Source: Acidithiobacillus sp. AMEEHan
Lineage (GTDB): Bacteria; Pseudomonadota; Gammaproteobacteria; Acidithiobacillales; Acidithiobacillaceae
Direction: 5' to 3'
Length of the DNA stretch: 64,000 nt
Assembly (NCBI RefSeq): GCF_030996345.1
Contig: NZ_CP118747.1
Location: 1,052,001 to 1,116,000, forward strand
Shown: positions 1 to 8,338 of the stretch, piece by piece
Layout of the letters: each line of letters opens with the position of its first letter
Numbering within the stretch: position 1 is the stretch's first letter
Position numbers and translations under genes: made by a program
The notes under the pieces: model-generated
Told to the model about the DNA's origin: nothing
The model's database searches: none
What the model saw: only the letters and a program-made list of their open reading frames with translations

Positions 1-424
1 CATAGCGTTCCGGTGCCATCGCTTCGGCAGCGGCTTGGATACAGATGCTTGCCGCCAGGTTGTAGGCCTCGATCCACGACTCCGCCATTTCCTGGGTCCA
101 GGCCGGCCCCAGAAAATGCTTCAGGGTCAGCAACAGGCTTTTCCCCACGATGGGATAGTGTTCTGGCCGAGTATCGTATTTTATATGGCCGATCCCCAGT
201 TCTTTCAGATAAGGAACCAGCATCTCCGTGTTATCGATATTGCTGGCGATCAGAATCACCGAGTTGAAGAGTCGCACCCGCTGCTCGCTCATATCCCCTG
301 GGAACATCTTCCGGACTTCGGGATAATGGCTGAACATGGTATCGTAAAAGTGCTGCGCAACCTGCACTCCCAAATCCTGTGCGGCCTTGCCGCTTTGCTT
401 GATCAAATCGATGTTGATGGTCAT
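1..424 (-). CDS. Single-domain globin (bacterial haemoglobin), 3' end beyond window
   Basis: The minus strand from the ATG at 424 reads a globin of at least 141 residues that runs off the window edge. It resembles Vitreoscilla haemoglobin and the globin domain of flavohaemoglobins. Visible landmarks are Tyr27 in the FYDTMF helix (B10), the FPGDM turn near 41-45, the probable proximal haem ligand His80, and a HYPIVGKSLL segment at 89-98 spaced from His80 exactly as in Vitreoscilla haemoglobin. Known members bind O2 or NO in the cytoplasm. It diverges from a Dnr/FNR-type regulator with an FNR-like box between them, which suggests O2- or NO-dependent expression (inference). Whether a reductase domain follows cannot be seen, so a flavohaemoglobin is not excluded. 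Confidence 0.82.
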   Translation of the reverse strand, partial: MTINIDLIKQSGKAAQDLGVQVAQHFYDTMFSHYPEVRKMFPGDMSEQRVRLFNSVILIASNIDNTEMLVPYLKELGIGHIKYDTRPEHYPIVGKSLLLTLKHFLGPAWTQEMAESWIEAYNLAASICIQAAAEAMAPERY

Positions 425-494
425 TTTGGAGTCTCCTGAATGCATCTTGCCCAATTGGCGACTGTGAGTATCTGGCTTCGGGGCGATGGCTTCC

Positions 495-508
495 TTGATC
501 TTGGTCAA
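495..508. promoter_or_regulatory. FNR/Dnr-like operator between globin and regulator genes
   Basis: The sequence TTGATCTTGGTCAA matches the FNR-family consensus TTGAT-N4-ATCAA with one mismatch. It lies about 70 bp upstream of the globin start and 60 bp upstream of the regulator start. The neighbouring regulator carries the FNR-type recognition residues E-x-x-S-R, so autoregulation and control of the globin are plausible. Confidence 0.55.
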
Positions 509-567
509 GATTTTTCGGCATATCTGCAGCTGCCCCGAGGTAGGTGCCGGGTGTCGGGAGCGGCAGC

Positions 568-1254
568 ATGACGGAAGACCTTTTGCCCTATGCTGCCCGA
601 CTGCGACAGCAGCCGCTTTTTGCAGTCTGGTCGCCGTCCCAGTTGGAGACGTTGCTCGGCGAATGTCGGCTCCATGCGTGCGAGAACGGAGATTTGCTGT
701 TCATCGAAAAGGATCCGGCAGAGCAGTTTTACTTTTTGGATGCCGGAGTTGTCGAGTTGCTGAGTACGAGCGCTGAGGGCAAGGAGAAGGTGGTCGAGAT
801 CATGCAAGCGGGCGACCTCTTTGCGGAAGCTGTAGCGTTCATGGGGGGAAGATACCCGGTCACGGCCAGATGCCAGGGAAAAACCAAAGTGTTACAGATC
901 CCTTTTTCGCCATTTGTTGGCATTCTTGAGGACGACCCACGTCTCATGCGACGCATCCTTGGGCAATTGAGCATGCGGCTGCATTTTCTGGTCAAAGAGA
1001 TTCGCATGCGCAGTATCGAGTCTGCCGATACAAGAATATGCAATTATTTGCTGGAATTATCGGATGCCTCGGAAGAAACCGAGCAGTTCCTGCTACCGGC
1101 CAAAAAAGTCAGTGTCGCTGCCCGATTGGGGGTAACTCCCGAAACCCTCTCTCGCGTTCTACGTAGACTAAAAGAAGCTGGAGCTATCGATATGCGAGAT
1201 AAAACCATCACTGTCCTAGACCGCCGTAAACTTCTGGAGGCAGGGTTAAGATAG
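568..1254 (+). CDS. Crp/Fnr-family transcriptional regulator, Dnr-like
   Basis: A 228-residue regulator with an N-terminal cNMP-fold sensor domain (about 10-125), a dimerisation helix (about 130-155) and a C-terminal winged helix. The recognition helix reads VTPETLSRVLRRL and has the Glu-x-x-Ser-Arg pattern that contacts TTGAT half-sites in FNR. The N-terminal FeS cysteine cluster of FNR is absent, which fits the Dnr/NnrR branch that senses NO through haem; haem binding itself is not visible. ATG 568 is preferred over an in-frame GTG at 544 because GGGAG lies seven bases upstream. The divergent globin gene and the FNR-like box at 495-508 support a role in O2/NO response. Confidence 0.82.
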   Translation: MTEDLLPYAARLRQQPLFAVWSPSQLETLLGECRLHACENGDLLFIEKDPAEQFYFLDAGVVELLSTSAEGKEKVVEIMQAGDLFAEAVAFMGGRYPVTARCQGKTKVLQIPFSPFVGILEDDPRLMRRILGQLSMRLHFLVKEIRMRSIESADTRICNYLLELSDASEETEQFLLPAKKVSVAARLGVTPETLSRVLRRLKEAGAIDMRDKTITVLDRRKLLEAGLR

Positions 1255-1534
1255 GAGGTAATTGACCACTTTGTCTTCGGTCGGAATTTGTGCTTCTTCG
1301 AAAATATGAACGACCACTTCCGCTGAATTGTGTTGAAAAAACCCTGGTTTTGGTGGCCCTTCCTGGCTGGTTGCCGTTATAAGGAATCTCTGAGCTGGCG
1401 CGAAAATTGTCATGATTTTGAGCGAGCTTGTTGCGCAGGATCGATTCGGCAACAAACGTCTTCTTTTTCCCTTCAAAAGCCAAAAAAGTGCCCAGCAGCC
1501 CCTGAACCGGTCGTGTTCCCGCTATGTAGGTGGA
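1255..1534. other. Non-coding stretch downstream of regulator, probable IS flank
   Basis: No convincing gene. The stretch is less GC-rich than its surroundings and lies 3' of the adjacent transposase, so part of it is probably the end of that insertion sequence. I searched for terminal inverted repeats matching the sequence beyond 2518 and could not identify them, so the element's boundary is left open. Confidence 0.4.
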
Positions 1535-2518
1535 TTACATCCGTAACCAACAGGGCTCTCGCCGCACCAGGTAGAGATTCGCCAAGGCGAACAACGTGGT
1601 CAATTGCACACCGTTCTTGGCCAAGCCCCGATAGCGAGTCTTGCGGTAGCCAAACGGACAATTCAGCACCCGGATGGCGTGCTCGCCGCGATCCCGGGTG
1701 CGTGCCACACTGCGGTTGAAACGCTGTAGCGCTTGCAGCCCCGTTTTCTGGCTGGGATACCGACACCGCGCTAAGGCGTTCTGAATCCCTCGCTGTTGCA
1801 AAAGTTCATGGACCTGCGGGTAGTCGTAGCCGCGATCGGCGAGCATCGTCTTTTCGTCTCCGGTGAGCAGCTCTTCTAGTACCTGATGATCGGAAACATG
1901 GGCCGCAGTGACTTCGACGCTCCGCACCAAGCCTTGGATGTCCGTCGCGACATGGGCCTTCATGCCAAAATATCATTGGTTCCCCTTCTTGGCTTTATGC
2001 ATCTCCGGATCCCGCTTCCGGTCCTGGTTCTTGGTCGAGCTGGGGGCATGAATCAGCGTGGCATCCACCATCCTCCCCTCCTGAAGAACTAAGTGGAAGA
2101 CTTCCAGTAGCACTTGCACAACGATCTGTTGTACTAACCTGTTGTGCTGCTCCAGCAGGCGGCGAAAGTGCAGGATCATGGACTCGTCGGGGATCAGATC
2201 GCGGCCCAGGTCAATGCCTGTGAAGGCCCGCAGCAAGGGGATTTCATACAAGGCTTCTTCCATGCCCGGGTCCGAATAGGCATACCATTGCTGCAGGAAA
2301 TGGATACGGAGCATCTGCTCCAGGGGCATGGGCTTGCGACCGCCGCGCGGCCCGGAATAATAGGGCACGATCAGATCCACCAGCGCCTGCCACGGCACCA
2401 CCTGATCCATCTCCCGGAGGAAACGCTCCCGCTTGGTTTCCTTGTGTCGACGCGATAACCCCGTAGCTTCAGCAAACGTCATCTGACTCGCCATAGCCGC
2501 CTCCTGTCTCAATCGCAT
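1535..2518 (-). pseudogene. IS5-family transposase interrupted by an in-frame TGA
   Basis: Two minus-strand pieces, 2518-1973 and 1972-1535, lie in the same frame and are separated only by TGA at 1973-1975. The stop falls in the conserved KKGNQ-W-YFGMKAH segment where the family has Trp, so a single TGG-to-TGA change explains it. Elsewhere the protein is IS5-like: an N-terminal DUF772-type region with PRGGRKP, first catalytic Asp in VDATLIH, second Asp in LADRGYD, and Glu in the RGEHAIRVLN segment. Total length is about 327 residues, normal for the family. Unless suppressed, the product is truncated before the second catalytic Asp, so the copy should be inactive. Confidence 0.85.
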
Positions 2519-2762
2519 CCTCGCATTCTACCAGATCAAGCGTGCAGAGCTTCCCTAGCTTTCCAGAGAGGGAACTCTTCCTCGTCGCACGGCTCGGCAG
2601 GATTACTGGCATTGCAGTCAGCGCTCTCGCTCGGATATGCAGGCATCCACTGGAGAGGCCGGCGGGCCACTATTTAGGATAAGAGGATTTTTTCAGTTTT
2701 TTAGTCGTTGTGTCGTTAGTGTAGCCAGGTGCGGTGACGAACGGGAAAAGAAGGAGTCGGCC

Positions 2763-3179
2763 TTGGGCCTTGAGAGTGTTGATCGAAATATTCGTATCCT
2801 GGTGGTCGACGATTTCGCCACCATGCGCAAGGTGGTGCGCAGCCTGCTGGCAAGCTTGGGATTCAGCCAGATCACAGAAGCAGAGGATGGAGTACAAGCC
2901 CTGCGCACCCTACAAAGTCAGCCCTTCGATTTTGTGGTCTCCGACTGGAACATGCCGAACATGCAGGGGATCGACCTGCTCCGCGCCATCCGAGCGGATC
3001 CCAGCTTGCGCACCTTACCGGTCTTGATGGTTACGGCAGAGGCCAAGCGCGAGAACATCCTCGAGGCCGCCCAGGCGGGCGTGAATGGCTACATCGTCAA
3101 GCCGTTTACCGCCGAAACCCTGCGCGAAAAGCTCGATGCCATTTTCACCCGACTGCAAAACGCCCAGAAGGAGAGCTGA
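2763..3179 (+). CDS. cheY: Chemotaxis response regulator CheY
   Basis: A single receiver domain of 138 residues. The acidic pair is Asp16/Asp17, the phosphoacceptor Asp61 (VVSDWNMP), the switch Thr91, Tyr110 (equivalent to CheY Tyr106) and Lys113 in the VKPF motif. In the family, phospho-CheY binds the flagellar switch FliM. Translation most likely starts at TTG 2763, because AAGGAG ends six bases upstream and the receiver fold begins directly after; an in-frame ATG at 2637 would add an unrelated leader of about 40 residues. It is the first gene of a chemosensory operon and lies seven bases before cheZ. Confidence 0.9.
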   Translation: MGLESVDRNIRILVVDDFATMRKVVRSLLASLGFSQITEAEDGVQALRTLQSQPFDFVVSDWNMPNMQGIDLLRAIRADPSLRTLPVLMVTAEAKRENILEAAQAGVNGYIVKPFTAETLREKLDAIFTRLQNAQKES

Positions 3180-3186
3180 GGAAACC

Positions 3187-3672
3187 ATGCACAACGTATC
3201 GCCAGAAACCTTACGTCAGTTGAACGAAGCCGATCTCCTCCTGCGTGAAGGGCTACGACGAATTGCTGCCGTGCAATCCGATCTTCCTGACGCGCAAAAC
3301 CCCATCGAAGAGGCACTGCGTCTTTCGGAAGAGCAGACGATGGCCACGCTGGCTGCCGTCGAGCGGGGCCAAATTGCTGTTTCAGAAATCCTCGGCGCGC
3401 ATCGGCAGTACATCGATCAGCCGCTGGCAGTGATTCAGGAGGCCTTTGCCGAAATCCTCGCCAGCCAGCAGGCGCAGGACCTGGCAGGCCAGCGGCTCAA
3501 AAAGGCCTTGAACCTGATTCAAGCAGTGGAATCGCGCATTTCTGCAGTACTGGCGGAAGTCGGCGTTCCGGAAGCAGAGGCAGGCCACCCGGACGACCCC
3601 AGCGTGGCCGAAGCTGGGCAGACCTTCCAGCAAGCAGATGTAGATGCTTTACTCGCGGAGCTTGGCCTATGA
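3187..3672 (+). CDS. cheZ: Protein phosphatase CheZ (short form)
   Basis: A 161-residue, largely helical protein whose gene lies between cheY and cheA. The segment QAQDLAGQRL carries Asp98 and Gln102, corresponding to the catalytic Asp143/Gln147 pair of E. coli CheZ that promotes CheY-P hydrolysis. The extreme C-terminus, ADVDALLAELGL, matches the CheY-binding amphipathic helix. It is shorter than the enteric protein (about 214 residues), with a shortened N-terminal helical hairpin. ATG 3187 is preferred because upstream in-frame sequence overlaps cheY. The stop overlaps the cheA start by four bases (ATGA), pointing to translational coupling. Confidence 0.88.
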   Translation: MHNVSPETLRQLNEADLLLREGLRRIAAVQSDLPDAQNPIEEALRLSEEQTMATLAAVERGQIAVSEILGAHRQYIDQPLAVIQEAFAEILASQQAQDLAGQRLKKALNLIQAVESRISAVLAEVGVPEAEAGHPDDPSVAEAGQTFQQADVDALLAELGL

Positions 3673-5681
3673 GCATGGATCCCGAAATTCTCCAGGATTA
3701 TCTCCCCGAAGCCCGGGAGTTACTGGAGCAGGCCCAGAATGACGCCCTCGCCTTGGAGAGCGAGCCGGGGAATGACGCCCTTCTGGCTTCCTTATTCCGC
3801 GCCTTTCATACCCTCAAAGGTGGAGCCGGTTTTCTCGAAGCGCAGGCCCTGGTGGACTGGACCCATCACCTCGAAGACCTTCTCGACAAACTGCGTTCCC
3901 ATGCCTTGCCGGTCACGAGCCCGCGCATCGACGCCATTCTCCGGGGTATGGACGTGATCGACGGCATGCTGCAGGAAATGCAGCAAGGCATGCTGCCCTC
4001 TCCTGGTCCGGAAGACCTGGGCCGCCTGATTCAGTCCCTTGCCGATTCCACAGCAGCGGAGCCGGAAACGCCGGCCGCGCCCTCGCCAGAAGCTAGCAGA
4101 ACAACGCCCGCGGCGGAGTCCTCCTCACCCGATCCGTCGGCAACGGGGCGGATCTTGTTGACCCAAGAAGCAAACCCTGCGGGAGAGCAGAAGCTCTTCG
4201 TCGAGCAGGTCGAGTCTCCTACCCCGAAAGCCAAGCCCTGCGCGTCACCGACAGGTGGCGATGCCGACACGATCACCGAGACAGAATTTGAGCAATATCT
4301 CGATCAGCTCTACGCCGGGAAAGCGCCAGGGTATACCGAGCCTACCGCGCCCAGCTCCCGCGAAGAACACGACACCAGAGCTACCAGCTCCTCTTCCTCC
4401 GTCCCGAAACCTGCTGAGACAGCACAGAAAATTCCCAACCGCCAAGCTCCACAACCGAACTCGGCGCAAACGACTGCTGGTAGCGGCGGCACTGGCGCTG
4501 CCGAAAGCACCCTGCGCGTCGAGGCAGTACGCCTGGATGATGTCATGAATCAAGTGGGTGAGCTGGTATTGCTGCGCAACCGCTATGCCGCAGCCATCGC
4601 CGCATTGGGTACCGATGATGAGAACCTCACCCGCATTGCCCGGGAAATGGACCTGACCGTAAATGATTTGCAGACTTCCGTCATGCGCCTACGGATGCAG
4701 CCCTGCAAGCGTCTCTTTCAGCAGTTGCCCCGCGTGGTGCGCGACGCCTCCAAAAACCTGGCCAAGTCCGTTCGTCTGGAGCTTGTTGGGGAAGACGTGG
4801 AGATCGACAAGACAGTGGTGGATGCTCTCTCCGGTCCCATGACGCATCTGGTGCGCAATAGCCTGGATCATGGCATCGAGCCGCCCGAGGAACGGCAGGC
4901 CAGCGGCAAAGCTGCAGAGGCGGTGTTGCGTGTCGCCGCCATTCATCTGGGAGACCGGGTACGCATCGAAGTCTCCGACGACGGCCGCGGCATCGATCGG
5001 CAAAAAATCGTGCAAAAGGCCATCGAGAAAGGCGTCATCACCAGTAGCGAAGCCGCGCATCTGTCGGAGCAGGAGGCGTTGGAACTGATCTTTCGCCCCG
5101 GGTTCTCCACCAAAGAGGTGGCTACTGAGCTCTCGGGGCGGGGCGTGGGCATGGACGTGGTCCGCGAAACCGTACGCAGTCTGCGCGGTCGCCTGGAGAT
5201 CGATACCAAGGTGGGCCAGGGTACCCGTATTGCCATGGAGTTTCCCCTGACTTTGGCGGTGTTGCCGGTACTGTATGTCCGCCTGCGTCGTGACACCTAT
5301 GCAATGCCCATTTCCGCCATCGAAAATCTTCTCGACGTGAACCCGGCAAAAATTCATCGCTTGGGAAGTCGCGTCCTGTATCGAGTGGATGCAAAAACGG
5401 TGGTTCCCCTCATCGACCTGGGCGCGACCCTGCAAGATCGAGCTCTGCGGATCGGCACCGAACCCGTTGAGGGCGTGCTTACGTCCCGCGGCCTGCTGTT
5501 GCTCTCCGAGGTCTTGGGCAACGAAGACTCCGTAGTCAAGCCCGTCGATTTCCTGGGGGATCAGCATTGGTACCAGGGAGCAACGATCTCTGGGCAGGGA
5601 AAGGTCGTCCTCATTCTGGATCCGCAAAGCCTGATTCAGGATGGTCTGGATCGGCAGCTCCACGGAACGGAGGTGGCGTGA
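3669..5681 (+). CDS. cheA: Chemotaxis histidine kinase CheA
   Basis: A 670-residue kinase. The N-terminal HPt domain has phospho-acceptor His47 in AFHTLKGGAGF. A Pro/Ala/Ser-rich linker of about 120-275 follows, with no clear P2 CheY-binding domain. Then come the dimerisation helices (MNQVGELVLLRNR), the ATPase domain with the N box HLVRNSLDHGIE and the glycine boxes DDGRGID and GRGVGMDVV, and a CheW-like domain at about 535-665. It autophosphorylates under receptor control and passes phosphate to CheY and CheV. Since no free cheW is present here, coupling to receptors may rely on CheV or a CheW encoded elsewhere. The start overlaps cheZ. Confidence 0.93.
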   Translation: MSMDPEILQDYLPEARELLEQAQNDALALESEPGNDALLASLFRAFHTLKGGAGFLEAQALVDWTHHLEDLLDKLRSHALPVTSPRIDAILRGMDVIDGMLQEMQQGMLPSPGPEDLGRLIQSLADSTAAEPETPAAPSPEASRTTPAAESSSPDPSATGRILLTQEANPAGEQKLFVEQVESPTPKAKPCASPTGGDADTITETEFEQYLDQLYAGKAPGYTEPTAPSSREEHDTRATSSSSSVPKPAETAQKIPNRQAPQPNSAQTTAGSGGTGAAESTLRVEAVRLDDVMNQVGELVLLRNRYAAAIAALGTDDENLTRIAREMDLTVNDLQTSVMRLRMQPCKRLFQQLPRVVRDASKNLAKSVRLELVGEDVEIDKTVVDALSGPMTHLVRNSLDHGIEPPEERQASGKAAEAVLRVAAIHLGDRVRIEVSDDGRGIDRQKIVQKAIEKGVITSSEAAHLSEQEALELIFRPGFSTKEVATELSGRGVGMDVVRETVRSLRGRLEIDTKVGQGTRIAMEFPLTLAVLPVLYVRLRRDTYAMPISAIENLLDVNPAKIHRLGSRVLYRVDAKTVVPLIDLGATLQDRALRIGTEPVEGVLTSRGLLLLSEVLGNEDSVVKPVDFLGDQHWYQGATISGQGKVVLILDPQSLIQDGLDRQLHGTEVA

Positions 5682-6298
5682 TGGACCCGCAACGAATCAC
5701 TCAGCTGGTCGAAAATACCCACGAGATTCAGCGGCAGGTACGGCAGTCTCTGCACGAAATCGACCGCCGAGCGTTGAATGCCATGGTGCTGGTCAAACGC
5801 CACGGCGATGCCTTGGCGGGCTACGGCGTCATTGCCACGGCTTTTCGGGAACAGGCCGCCAAGCTGCAAGCCAAGGCCGAGGAACTGCAGCATTTCGTAG
5901 CCCCCCTCACCGAAGCCGCCATGCGCTTGTTGCAGATTCAGCAGTACGACCAGATGACGCAGCAAATGGTCACCCAGATGGGCCAGGGAAAAGACCTGGG
6001 GAGTCTCCCGGACACCAGGCGGGAATGGGGCGAAACCATTCAACAGGAGCAGGAAAAAATCCAGTCCATCCTGAAAAAGTTGCTCCTGCAGCTGGAGCGA
6101 TTCCAGGAAGGGATTGCGGAGCAGGAATACGTCGTCACCAATGGCCGCATCGAAGCGGCTCTCTCCGAGGGCAGTGGGGCCCCGCTGATGCGGGTTTCGC
6201 GAGATATGGGAGAAGCCGTCAGTGCCGTTCGGCAGGCCATTCAGCAATGGAAGCAGCAGCTAGAGGAGTTTACCCATGAAAGTGGCACCGGTTTTTGA
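5681..6298 (+). CDS. Unknown coiled-coil protein of the che operon
   Basis: A 205-residue protein starting at ATG 5681, which overlaps the cheA stop in TGATG. No membrane segment, signal peptide or enzymatic motif is visible. It is rich in Gln, Glu and Ala with long predicted amphipathic helices: VENTHEIQRQVRQSLHEI near the start, a central FREQAAKLQAKAEELQ helix, and a C-terminal helix ending in AIQQWKQQLEEF. This resembles the helical bundles of receptors or of CheZ, but I do not recognise a family. Tight coupling between cheA and the ODP gene (23-base overlap at its 3' end) implies a part in the same signalling complex, perhaps as an adaptor or scaffold; that is inference only. Confidence 0.72.
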   Translation: MDPQRITQLVENTHEIQRQVRQSLHEIDRRALNAMVLVKRHGDALAGYGVIATAFREQAAKLQAKAEELQHFVAPLTEAAMRLLQIQQYDQMTQQMVTQMGQGKDLGSLPDTRREWGETIQQEQEKIQSILKKLLLQLERFQEGIAEQEYVVTNGRIEAALSEGSGAPLMRVSRDMGEAVSAVRQAIQQWKQQLEEFTHESGTGF

Positions 6299-7040
6299 GG
6301 CCAGCGATCACCGCTGGTGGATTGTCTATGACCAAGACGAGCAGCGGGTCATCGATTCGAACGTCTATGTTATCGAATCGCGCGGCGAGGCCATGCTCCT
6401 CGACCCGGGCGGTTTCGAGATCTTCCCGCAGGTCTTTGCGGCGCTTTCGGAAATCGTTGCCCCCTCCAAGATCAAAGCGGCCTTCGTGTCGCACCAGGAC
6501 CCGGACATTGCCTCGAGCCTACCCTTGTGGAATGCCTGTAATCCCAAAATTCAATGGTATGTACCCAAGCTCTGGGAGGGATTCATTCGCCACTATGGGG
6601 CCCTGGATGCGACCCTCACCGATATTCCTGATGAAGGCATGGACATCGTCCTCGGCGGTCGCCGGCTGGACTTTGTGCCCGCCCACTACCTGCATTCCTC
6701 GGCCAATTTTCATGTCTACGATCCCGAAGCCAAGGTGTATTTTTCGGGGGACGTAGGGGCAGCCCTTTTGCCCCCCGGACATGGCGCCTGGGTAGAGCGG
6801 CGAGAAGACGCAACAGCCGCCGGAGACAAAGCCTTTGCGGAGCATATCGAGCACGGTGCGAAGTATTTCCATCAGCGTTGGATGCCGTCGGAGCGCGCCA
6901 AAAAGAACTGGATCGGGCGGGTGCGCAAGCTTTCCATCGACTATCTCTGCCCCCAGCACGGGGCCATCTACAGCCAGGAGCACGTCCAGCGCTTCCTGGA
7001 CTGGTTCGATGCCCTGCCCGTAGGCAGTGCTGCCGAGTGA
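6276..7040 (+). CDS. ODP-type diiron metallo-beta-lactamase-fold protein
   Basis: A 254-residue cytoplasmic protein with the metallo-beta-lactamase fold of flavodiiron proteins but without flavodoxin or rubredoxin domains. Candidate metal ligands are His73, Asp75 and Asp77 in SHQDPD, a His around 137-146, Asp159 in FSGDVG and His228 in CPQHGA. Such stand-alone oxygen-binding diiron proteins (ODP) are known from chemotaxis operons, for example in Treponema, where they signal O2 to a soluble MCP. Here the gene sits between cheA and a soluble MCP gene, which supports the same role. The start at ATG 6276 lies inside the previous gene and is preceded by AGAGGAG. Confidence 0.85.
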   Translation: MKVAPVFEASDHRWWIVYDQDEQRVIDSNVYVIESRGEAMLLDPGGFEIFPQVFAALSEIVAPSKIKAAFVSHQDPDIASSLPLWNACNPKIQWYVPKLWEGFIRHYGALDATLTDIPDEGMDIVLGGRRLDFVPAHYLHSSANFHVYDPEAKVYFSGDVGAALLPPGHGAWVERREDATAAGDKAFAEHIEHGAKYFHQRWMPSERAKKNWIGRVRKLSIDYLCPQHGAIYSQEHVQRFLDWFDALPVGSAAE

Positions 7041-7078
7041 TTTTTTTGTTGACAACTAGAGACAGAGGAGGAACCACC

Positions 7079-8338
7079 GTGGATGCAGACACTCTCCATA
7101 TTCTGCAACAAGCGTTAGACCCTTTGGATAGCATGGAAATGCTCGCCGAGGCAGATGCCGCCTACGAGAACAAGATCTTTTACATGAACCCCAAGGCCCT
7201 CAAGGTAATGGATCATTACCACAGTGCGCTTGGGGAACAGTTACGCGGCACCGATGTGCGCACAGCGCTGAACCATTCGATTCACCAATTCCACAAGGAC
7301 CCCGAACGCATTCGGGCCATCTTGCGGGACATTGCTGCCACGCCCGGCAAGGAGCACGTGACCAAGCTGAGCCTTGGGTGTATAACTTTTCAATTGTCGT
7401 TCTCGGCAATACGAGACAGTAAAGATGAGCTGTTGGCCTTTCATGCCTCGTGGAGAGATTGCACTGCGGTAAAACAAACGGAAGAAATTCTCTCGCAGAT
7501 GATCGCGACGAATACGGCGACGACGGAGAACATGACTGCCGTGGAAGCCGCGGTGCGCTCCGGGGTACAACAGGCCAGTCAAGCCATGCAAGCCCTCGTC
7601 GGGCAGATCCAGTCCAACCGGGCGGGGGTAGAGGATCTCCAGGGCAAGGTGATTTCCATTGGGCGGATTGCCCAGAGCATTCGGGAAATTGCCTACCAGA
7701 CGAATTTGCTCGCCCTCAATGCCGCCATCGAGGCGGCACGCGCAGGAGAACATGGGCGGGGCTTTGCGGTGGTGGCGGATGAGGTGCGGAATCTCTCCAA
7801 ACGGGTGCAGGAAGCGACCGAAGAGGTACAGGGCAATATCCAGAGCATCGACGTGGCAACCCAGAAGATCGATGCCACCAGTCGCGAGGGTATTTCCGGA
7901 GCAGAAAAGGCCAGATCAGCCCTGGGGCTTTCCGAGCAAGCGATACACCAGTTGGAGAGTCTGTCAGTCATCATGAGTGTACGATCCGCCATCAGTGCCC
8001 ATGAAGTCTTCGTCAACGACATTGAGCGGGAGATCACGGCTAGCACCCGCACACGACATGCCTCGGATCTCCGGGATCAGCACCACTGTGCTTTTGGCCA
8101 GTGGTATGACGGTGTTGGTCAACAACTGGTGGGTACACTGCGCGAGTTCCAGGAGATCGCGGCTCCCCACGCCGCCGTCCATGAGGCAGCAAAAGCCGTC
8201 CTGAACGCCCTCGATCGCGGGGACCAGCTGGAGCTGGAACGGCAACTCGCATTGCTGTACCAGAACCGTGATGCGGTGATCCGCGCACTGCAGTCCCTGG
8301 AATCTGTTGCCCAGAAAATGTTAGGGGGGAGCCAATGA
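7079..8338 (+). CDS. Soluble methyl-accepting chemotaxis protein with C-terminal CZB domain
   Basis: A 419-residue receptor without transmembrane segments. An N-terminal PAS-like region (about 1-140, with MNPKALKVM and a helical [10 protein letters not shown] stretch) precedes the signalling helices; the conserved hairpin tip [23 protein letters not shown] is at about 208-230. The C-terminus, about 300-375, has CZB (chemoreceptor zinc-binding) hallmarks: an upstream AHEVF helix, [13 protein letters not shown] and PHAAVHEA, giving Cys and His ligands. GTG 7079 is chosen because GAGGAGG lies six bases upstream. It directly follows the ODP gene, so ODP is its likely partner (inference). It overlaps cheV by four bases. 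Confidence 0.9.
   Translation: MDADTLHILQQALDPLDSMEMLAEADAAYENKIFYMNPKALKVMDHYHSALGEQLRGTDVRTALNHSIHQFHKDPERIRAILRDIAATPGKEHVTKLSLGCITFQLSFSAIRDSKDELLAFHASWRDCTAVKQTEEILSQMIATNTATTENMTAVEAAVRSGVQQASQAMQALVGQIQSNRAGVEDLQGKVISIGRIAQSIREIAYQTNLLALNAAIEAARAGEHGRGFAVVADEVRNLSKRVQEATEEVQGNIQSIDVATQKIDATSREGISGAEKARSALGLSEQAIHQLESLSVIMSVRSAISAHEVFVNDIEREITASTRTRHASDLRDQHHCAFGQWYDGVGQQLVGTLREFQEIAAPHAAVHEAAKAVLNALDRGDQLELERQLALLYQNRDAVIRALQSLESVAQKMLGGSQ

Noticed and set aside
13-439. Plus-strand frames overlapping the globin
   Set aside because: The globin on the minus strand explains the conservation; the plus frames show no domain.
2546-2578. Imperfect inverted repeat AGAGCTTCCCT / AGGGAACTCT near the IS5-type gene, considered as an IS end or terminator
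   Set aside because: No partner sequence at the other side of the element and no T-run.
4689-5663. Minus-strand open frame of 324 codons inside cheA
   Set aside because: Shadow of the CheA kinase and CheW domains, which are fully conserved on the plus strand.
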